This document shows positions 59,876 to 64,000 of a stretch of 64,000 bases of DNA, in pieces. The number at the start of each line of letters is the position of its first letter. Within the stretch, counting starts at the first letter, position 1. The notes under the pieces are model-generated. The model was not told the DNA's origin, ran no database searches, and saw only the letters and a program-made list of their open reading frames with translations. The position numbers and the translations under genes are program-made. This stretch comes from CAIMZW01 sp037133095 (GTDB lineage: Bacteria; Actinomycetota; Actinomycetes; Nanopelagicales; Nanopelagicaceae), in NCBI GenBank assembly GCA_037133095.1, contig JBAXOT010000003.1:40942-104941 (forward strand), given 5' to 3'.

Positions 59876-60456
59876 GGATTAATTTCGAAATCTGGATCGA
59901 CAAAAGCGAGCAACTTAGGATTTTTTGTTATGTGCGCCAAATAGTCCTTCGGTGCATTCTCCATAAAATGCTTCATCGGAACGATCACAAATAGTGCTGA
60001 TGCTTTGACGGCAATTGGACCTTCAGGTGAATTCAAACGACCGATAGCACTGGTGTACACCTTTCGGTTTACCTGCCCTGTAATCTCAGCGCTGATGTGG
60101 AGCTCGCTGCCAATGGGGACGGGCAGCATGAAATCCGTCTCGAGTCGCGCTGTAACGGCCGGGGATCGAATCAACCACATCAATTTACCCAGCGCTTCGT
60201 CGAACGCCAACGAAAGTAAACCGCCATGTGCCAAGCCGGGTGCTCCTTGGTGGTTCTCGGTGACCGTGAAGACGGCAGTTAAATCCTGTGCGGCACCAGC
60301 ATGTGCCACGAGGTGAAGGCCAGTGGGATGGAGATCGCCACAGCCAAAGCAGTGGCCAAAGTGTGAAGGAATCTTCGATCCAATTTCTGGCGCCTTTGGA
60401 TGGCGCGGCGGAATCGCCGCACCTGCGGGAGGCGTTGTGCTCGGAACTCGGCTCAC
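59872..60456 (-). CDS. Hotdog-fold (PaaI-like) thioesterase
   Basis: A 194-residue hotdog-fold protein: CFGCGDLHPTGLHL near residue 33, then the catalytic-helix segment GAPGLAHGGLLSLAFDEALGKLMWL (HGG loop) and the strand TARLETDFMLPVPIGSELHISAEITGQVNRKVYTSA. Such proteins cleave acyl-CoA thioesters. The frame is open back to 60615, but GTG 60456 was chosen because TACCCT (60468-60463, minus strand) is six bases upstream and the longer form would overlap the divergent DUF3093 gene. It heads the operon with dut and DUF3159. Confidence 0.82.
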   Translation of the reverse strand: MSRVPSTTPPAGAAIPPRHPKAPEIGSKIPSHFGHCFGCGDLHPTGLHLVAHAGAAQDLTAVFTVTENHQGAPGLAHGGLLSLAFDEALGKLMWLIRSPAVTARLETDFMLPVPIGSELHISAEITGQVNRKVYTSAIGRLNSPEGPIAVKASALFVIVPMKHFMENAPKDYLAHITKNPKLLAFVDPDFEINP

Positions 60457-60462
60457 CTTCCA

Positions 60463-60494
60463 AGGGTAACGCGAACCAGGAAATGAAGTAACTT
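60463..60494. promoter_or_regulatory. Divergent leaderless promoters, thioesterase and DUF3093
   Basis: TACCCT (60468-60463, minus strand) and TAACTT (60489-60494, plus strand) each lie six bases from their start codons (GTG 60456, ATG 60501). They fix the otherwise ambiguous start of the thioesterase gene. Confidence 0.6.
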
Positions 60495-60500
60495 CTACCC

Positions 60501-60983
60501 ATGACAGAACCTCAGGATAACGGCACTCTTTCGGAATCGGAGGAAGACCTTTTCGTAGAGGCGCGCCACTGGCCGTTCTGGCTCTGGCTCTTTGTGATTT
60601 TTTTGGCAGCCTCACTTGCTTTCGCCGTTTGGGCTGCTGTGGGGTTGAGCGCGGCTATTGGAATCTTGACGGTGGAGATCGCACTGCTGCTGGCGGCGGA
60701 TTACAAGAGTGCCTTGGAAATTCGGGTAACGCGAGAGTGGCTTTTCGTTGGACCAGCAAGTATCGAGCGAAAATTCATCTCAGATATTACTGCGCTTAAC
60801 GCAAATCAGACTCGACTATTGCGCGGTCCAGATCAGAACCCGGCTGCATTTTTAGCACTTCGATTTTGGATAAGAAATGGAGTAAAAATCACGATCAATG
60901 ATGACCGTGATCCAACTCCTTACTGGCTAGTCAGTTCGCACAAGAGCGAGGAATTTACTCGCAGTCTTTACAAACCGCTTTAG
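60501..60983 (+). CDS. DUF3093 membrane protein
   Basis: A 160-residue protein matching DUF3093: acidic N-terminus, two membrane helices (FWLWLFVIFLAASLAFAVWAAVG and IGILTVEIALLLA, about residues 26-70), then a cytoplasmic domain with EIRVTREWLFVGPASIERKFISDITAL and the C-terminal DPTPYWLVSSHKSEEFTRSL, highly typical of the family. No function is known. Its 3' end overlaps the convergent DUF4193 gene by 29 bp, an arrangement seen in other actinobacteria. The transcript should be leaderless. Confidence 0.92.
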   Translation: MTEPQDNGTLSESEEDLFVEARHWPFWLWLFVIFLAASLAFAVWAAVGLSAAIGILTVEIALLLAADYKSALEIRVTREWLFVGPASIERKFISDITALNANQTRLLRGPDQNPAAFLALRFWIRNGVKITINDDRDPTPYWLVSSHKSEEFTRSLYKPL

Positions 60984-61251
60984 CGCCTTCACCTTTTGCA
61001 AGTTGTGTGATGTGATGGACGAGGAAACAACGCGAGCAAGTAAATTCATCGCTCTGTTTCGGAACAACTCGTACGGTGAGTTCTTCACCTGAAAGGTCTG
61101 CTCCTGGAAGTTCCAGATTTTCGGCTGCATCTTCTTCATCGATATCTACTTGACCGGATTGAGCATCTGCACGTCGAGCTTTGAGTTCTTCGAGCGATTC
61201 CTCATGAAGTTCCTCATCAGTTTTTCTGGGGGTGTCGTAATCAGTTGCCAT
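60955..61251 (-). CDS. DUF4193 small zinc-finger-like protein
   Basis: A 98-residue acidic protein of the actinobacterial DUF4193 family: ATDYDTPRKTDEEL start, a Glu/Asp-rich middle, and a C-terminal CSRCFLVHHITQLAKGEGAKAVCKDCE, in which two CxxC pairs probably bind zinc. No function is established. GAGGAGG before the ATG is one of the strongest ribosome-binding sites in the window, consistent with high expression. The 3' end overlaps DUF3093. Confidence 0.93.
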   Translation of the reverse strand: MATDYDTPRKTDEELHEESLEELKARRADAQSGQVDIDEEDAAENLELPGADLSGEELTVRVVPKQSDEFTCSRCFLVHHITQLAKGEGAKAVCKDCE

Positions 61252-61277
61252 GGCACCTCCTCATTTTCGTAGTAAAA

Positions 61278-61299
61278 CCATCTCGGCCAACCGCGATGG
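61278..61299 (-). terminator. Hairpin between DUF4193 and desaturase genes
   Basis: CCATCTCGG-CCAA-CCGCGATGG forms 8 of 9 pairs and on the minus strand is followed by GGTTTTACT. It may end the acyl-ACP desaturase transcript (stop at 61452) or structure the DUF4193 leader. The rest of 61300-61451 shows nothing I can name. Confidence 0.4.
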
Positions 61300-61451
61300 C
61301 GGGGAAATTAAATAAAGCGCGAACGGGCGGATAATCCCCTATTACCCAGCAATTCACCTAATTAACTCTCGGCGTGTCGGGATTATTCCCCACTTGGGCA
61401 GATTAGGTGGCAAAATTGAGAAAGTCCCGTGCCAAGAAGGTGATATTCGCC

Positions 61452-62420
61452 CTAGTTAATGAGGCGAATGGGGTTCTGACCTCGGGCGATCAGCCGATCG
61501 AAATGGGCATCCCGCTTCTCAATGAATGTCGACACATCGCTGCCCGCTTTGGTGAGAAAGGCTGAGAGCTCATCTCGAGCGAGCTCACCATCGCCGGATA
61601 ATGTCGTGAGATTGAAAATATCCCAGGCGCGTAGGACCGGAGCCACCACATCTTCCAGGTGCAGTTGAAGGTCATAAATTCCAGCCAAAGCGATTTGGAC
61701 CGATTTCCTGCCCCAGCCGGGCATACCGGCACCAGGCATCTGGAAATTAGTTACTACATCTGCGATAGCCCTCATTGCCGCATTGGGCTCGAGTTCCAAG
61801 GCGGCACCTAAGAGATTGCGGTAGAACAACATGTGAAGATTTTCATCGAGGGAAACTCGAGCCAACATTCCTTCACAAATCGGATCTGCAGAAATCTTGC
61901 CCGTGTTGCGATGGGAAATTCGGGTGGCCAGCTCTTGAAAAGTTACGTAGGAAACAGTGTGAAGCATGTCGTTCACATAAGGCGTTTCATAGCCAACGGC
62001 CATATGCGCCATCCGAAGATCTTCAAGTTCATCGGGATCGACGCCACGAGTTGCCATCAAATAATCCCGAAGCACGATGCTGTGGCGGCCTTCTTCGGCT
62101 GTCCATCGATTGAGCCAGGTATTCCATGCCCCATCTCGGCCCATGGATAGCGCGATCTCAGTGTGATAGCTCGGGAGGTTATCTTCGGTAAGAAGATTAA
62201 GGACTAAGGAATCCTGTGCGATTGGAGTTAACTTTGAATCCTTGGCCTCCCACGCATCGCCATTAAGTGGTCCGGCGAAATTGCGACCCTCACTCCAAGG
62301 GACATACTCGTGGGGATACCAATCTTTTGTTGTTTTGAGGTGCCGTTCCAGTTCGACCGCAACGACAGGTTCTAGATCTCTGATCAGCCGAGACTGAACG
62401 CTTTCGCTACTTACTGACAT
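61452..62420 (-). CDS. Acyl-ACP desaturase-type di-iron protein
   Basis: A 322-residue soluble fatty acid desaturase of the DesA/stearoyl-ACP type. The di-iron ligands are visible in two EExxH-like motifs: TAEEGRHSIVLRDYLMATRG and SLDENLHMLFYRNLLGAAL, with outlying ligands in NLLTEDNLPSYH and VTFQELATRISHRNTG. It introduces a double bond into ACP-bound acyl chains, as in mycobacterial DesA1/DesA2. ATG 62420 has GGGGCA upstream; the open frame to TTG 62432 is less likely. It is followed 200 bp later by DUF4193. Confidence 0.92.
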   Translation of the reverse strand: MSVSSESVQSRLIRDLEPVVAVELERHLKTTKDWYPHEYVPWSEGRNFAGPLNGDAWEAKDSKLTPIAQDSLVLNLLTEDNLPSYHTEIALSMGRDGAWNTWLNRWTAEEGRHSIVLRDYLMATRGVDPDELEDLRMAHMAVGYETPYVNDMLHTVSYVTFQELATRISHRNTGKISADPICEGMLARVSLDENLHMLFYRNLLGAALELEPNAAMRAIADVVTNFQMPGAGMPGWGRKSVQIALAGIYDLQLHLEDVVAPVLRAWDIFNLTTLSGDGELARDELSAFLTKAGSDVSTFIEKRDAHFDRLIARGQNPIRLIN

Positions 62421-62486
62421 TGACTGCCCCAATTCTCATTCTTTGTAGTCGCACACGGTACTCCACGGAGCATATTTACTCGCGAG

Positions 62487-63218
62487 TTAGCCCCGAACTT
62501 TCCGCGTCCGCTCCCTCGATCGATCGAGCCGCCATCGCGCGATTTTGCCGTGATGACCCGAAAGAAGAATTTCTGGAACTTCTAATCCACGCCAAAGCGC
62601 CGGTTTGGTGTAGCTGGGATACTCGAGGAGCAACTCTTCATCCTCTGACATCGTATGGCTCTCTTCAAGTAGGGAATCGGGGTTGCCAATCACGCCAGGA
62701 ATTAGTCGAACTATGGCCTCAATCATGACCAAAGCAGCAGCCTCGCCACCATTGATAACGTAATCGCCGATGGAAATCTCATGAACCCGAAAATTGGGCT
62801 GTCCTTGGTAGTACTCGCTCACCCTGGCATCAATACCTTCATAACGACCGCAGGCAAAGATGATGTGCTCGGCCGCACTTAAGTCTTCGGCCATCTTCTG
62901 GGTAAAGAGCGCACCAGCTGGAGTAGGAATGATGAGGTCATGTATAGGAGCGCTAGAAAGCTTCGTTGCGGAATCTATCGCCTCTCCCCAAATGGTTGGC
63001 ATCATGACCATCCCAGCCCCACCACCATATGGCGTGTCATCGACGGTTCGATGCGGATCGGTGGCAAAGCCGCGCAAGTCGTGGCTTTCAATAGCGATAA
63101 GGCCAGACTGCCAGGCTTTCCCAATTAAAGAATTTTGCAGGGCGGAATGAACATAGTCTGGAAAAATCGAATAGACATCAATCTGGCGCGCACTCTTGCC
63201 GGCTCCGTCAAATGTCAT
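62487..63218 (-). CDS. trmD: tRNA (guanosine-37-N1)-methyltransferase
   Basis: A 243-residue TrmD, the SPOUT methyltransferase that makes m1G37 in tRNA and prevents frameshifting. Landmarks: DVYSIFPDYVHSALQNSLIGKA near the start, TVDDTPYGGGAGMVMMP (substrate loop), IIFACGRYEGIDARVSEY and EISIGDYVINGGEAAALVMIEA (deep-trefoil SAM knot). It overlaps rimM by 11 nt within the conserved rpsP-khpA-rimM-trmD order. Confidence 0.97.
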   Translation of the reverse strand: MTFDGAGKSARQIDVYSIFPDYVHSALQNSLIGKAWQSGLIAIESHDLRGFATDPHRTVDDTPYGGGAGMVMMPTIWGEAIDSATKLSSAPIHDLIIPTPAGALFTQKMAEDLSAAEHIIFACGRYEGIDARVSEYYQGQPNFRVHEISIGDYVINGGEAAALVMIEAIVRLIPGVIGNPDSLLEESHTMSEDEELLLEYPSYTKPALWRGLEVPEILLSGHHGKIARWRLDRSRERTRKVRG

Positions 63219-63729
63219 CGAGGAGCCCCTGAGGTGGATTTATGGTAATTATTTTTGCCTTCACATCGACACGGGGAACAATCTCCAGAACAAAGGGAAT
63301 CAGAACTTCTCGCGTTCCGGTGGCGACGGCCAAAAGATCATGTCCAGGCAGCGCAATGACATCGGAAACAACGCCAACTCTTTCATTGCTCGTCGTGAAC
63401 ACTTCGCAATCGATCAATTGCAGCACGTGGTAATCATCTTCATGCACTGAGTCAGCTTCAATATCAACATCCGAATACAAAATGGTGTCACGCAGCTCTT
63501 CAATTTGATTTCGGTTGGATATGCCATCAAAGCCCAGCAAGAACGTGCCGTTATGCACTCGTACTGATTTAACAGTCAGCGCTGGCTTGGTTACTGGCTG
63601 ATCTGGACCCTGACATTGAAGTACCGACCCAATGAAGAATCGCTCTTCAGGTAGGTCGGTACGAACTTCAATAGTGGCTTCGCCCAAAACTCCATGTGCG
63701 CGGCCAATACGACCCACAGCAAGGAGCAC
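63208..63729 (-). CDS. rimM: Ribosome maturation factor RimM
   Basis: A 173-residue RimM, which helps mature the 30S head by binding S19. The N-terminal barrel is seen in LLAVGRIGRAHGVLGEATIEVRTDLPEERFFIGS and the PRC-barrel half in DIEADSVHEDDYHVLQLIDCEVFTTSNERVGVV. The start is GTG 63729, two bases after the khpA stop. It lies in the conserved ribosome-maturation operon. Confidence 0.95.
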   Translation of the reverse strand: MLLAVGRIGRAHGVLGEATIEVRTDLPEERFFIGSVLQCQGPDQPVTKPALTVKSVRVHNGTFLLGFDGISNRNQIEELRDTILYSDVDIEADSVHEDDYHVLQLIDCEVFTTSNERVGVVSDVIALPGHDLLAVATGTREVLIPFVLEIVPRVDVKAKIITINPPQGLLDDI

Positions 63730-63731
63730 TA

Positions 63732-63971
63732 TCAGCGAGCCTCGTCAGCCTCGATGAGATCGACGCGAATAGATCGGCCAGCAATCGCACTAACGACCGT
63801 GCGCAAGGCACGAGCAGTACGGCCATTTCGACCAATCACTTTGCCAATATCCTCGGGATTTACTCGAACTTCCAGGGTTGTCCCTCGACGATGAGTTTTC
63901 TCCGTGATGACGACGTCTTCAGGATTATCTACGATCCCTTTAACCAAATGTTCGAGGGCTTCGTCAATCAT
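63732..63971 (-). CDS. khpA: KH-domain RNA-binding protein KhpA
   Basis: A 79-residue single KH-domain protein. The KH GxxG loop is in EDIGKVIGRNGRTARALRTVV, preceded by EHLVKGIVDNPEDVVI. KhpA proteins bind RNA, usually with KhpB, and are encoded between rpsP and rimM, exactly as here. It starts two bases after the rpsP stop. Confidence 0.95.
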   Translation of the reverse strand: MIDEALEHLVKGIVDNPEDVVITEKTHRRGTTLEVRVNPEDIGKVIGRNGRTARALRTVVSAIAGRSIRVDLIEADEAR

Positions 63972-63973
63972 CG

Positions 63974-64000
63974 TTATTCGGCTGCGCTTTCTTCAGCGAC
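63974..64000 (-). CDS. rpsP: 3' end of the 30S ribosomal protein S16 gene (partial)
   Basis: Only the last eight codons and the TAA stop are inside the window, reading (V)AEESAAE. An acidic, Ala/Glu-rich tail is usual for actinobacterial S16, and the gene order rpsP-khpA-rimM-trmD supports it. The sequence itself is too short to prove identity. Confidence 0.6.
   Translation of the reverse strand, partial: VAEESAAE

Noticed and set aside
1..64000. Insertion sequences, prophage or integrative element
   Set aside because: No transposase, integrase, phage gene, long terminal repeats or att-like duplication was seen; gene order is largely conserved actinobacterial.

Overview
The window is a gene-dense, mobile-element-free piece of an actinobacterial chromosome. 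Three conserved actinobacterial gene neighbourhoods identify the phylum: (i) plsC, SRPBCC, fadD15-like, pimB-like, NlpC/P60 and a 57-residue Cys protein; (ii) DUF3000, RNase D, and further on a TRAM-type 23S rRNA methyltransferase, a trkA pair, DUF3159, dut, DUF3093 and DUF4193; (iii) rpsP, khpA, rimM, trmD. PadR plus inositol-3-phosphate synthase, a GlnR-type box before glnA and a Nur-type box before a nickel permease agree with this. Base composition looks close to balanced, intergenic gaps are short, and many genes start 6-7 nt after a TANNNT hexamer (leaderless mRNA). Five convergent pairs share stop codons in 4-nt overlaps. This suggests a streamlined, moderate-GC actinobacterium such as a freshwater planktonic lineage; that placement is inference.

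Layout. 1-8.6 kb: glnA with GlnR-like boxes, a membrane-anchored matrixin-like protease, DinB-like, GNAT+TetR, VKOR, TipAS-domain and ABC-F proteins. 8.6-21.1 kb: a nitrogen/amine catabolic block (class III aminotransferase, choline-kinase-like phosphotransferase, FAD/GcvT fusion dehydrogenase, class I and class II glutamine amidotransferase-fold proteins, APC permease, GS-like gamma-glutamyl ligase, aldehyde dehydrogenase, SDR, TetR). It resembles the Puu gamma-glutamylated putrescine pathway, but the oxidase is replaced by a dimethylglycine-dehydrogenase-type enzyme. 21.2-23.2 kb: ECF sigma operon with two Ser/Thr/Pro-rich envelope proteins. 23.3-31.5 kb: TetR/MFS pair with a palindromic operator, CopC, an amino acid ABC transporter, a Nur-box nickel permease, enoyl-CoA hydratase and SDR. 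31.5-32.8 kb: a small LuxR regulator whose stop codon lies in the first unit of a 32-bp tandem palindrome array, then a membrane protein. 32.8-35.3 kb: padR-ino1 and LysE separated by an array of ATATCG half-sites. 35.4-48 kb: orphan Cas4/RecB-like nuclease, envelope lipid and glycan genes, a two-component system. 48-64 kb: RNase D, FTR1, fadA-fadB, aconitase, and the housekeeping blocks (ii) and (iii), ending in the 3' tip of rpsP.

The best candidates for something undescribed are the gamma-glutamyl/N-methyl amine block, with an aminotransferase whose conserved-looking N-terminus is cut by an in-frame TGA at codon 3, and the 31.5-32.8 kb regulator, palindrome array and membrane protein locus.
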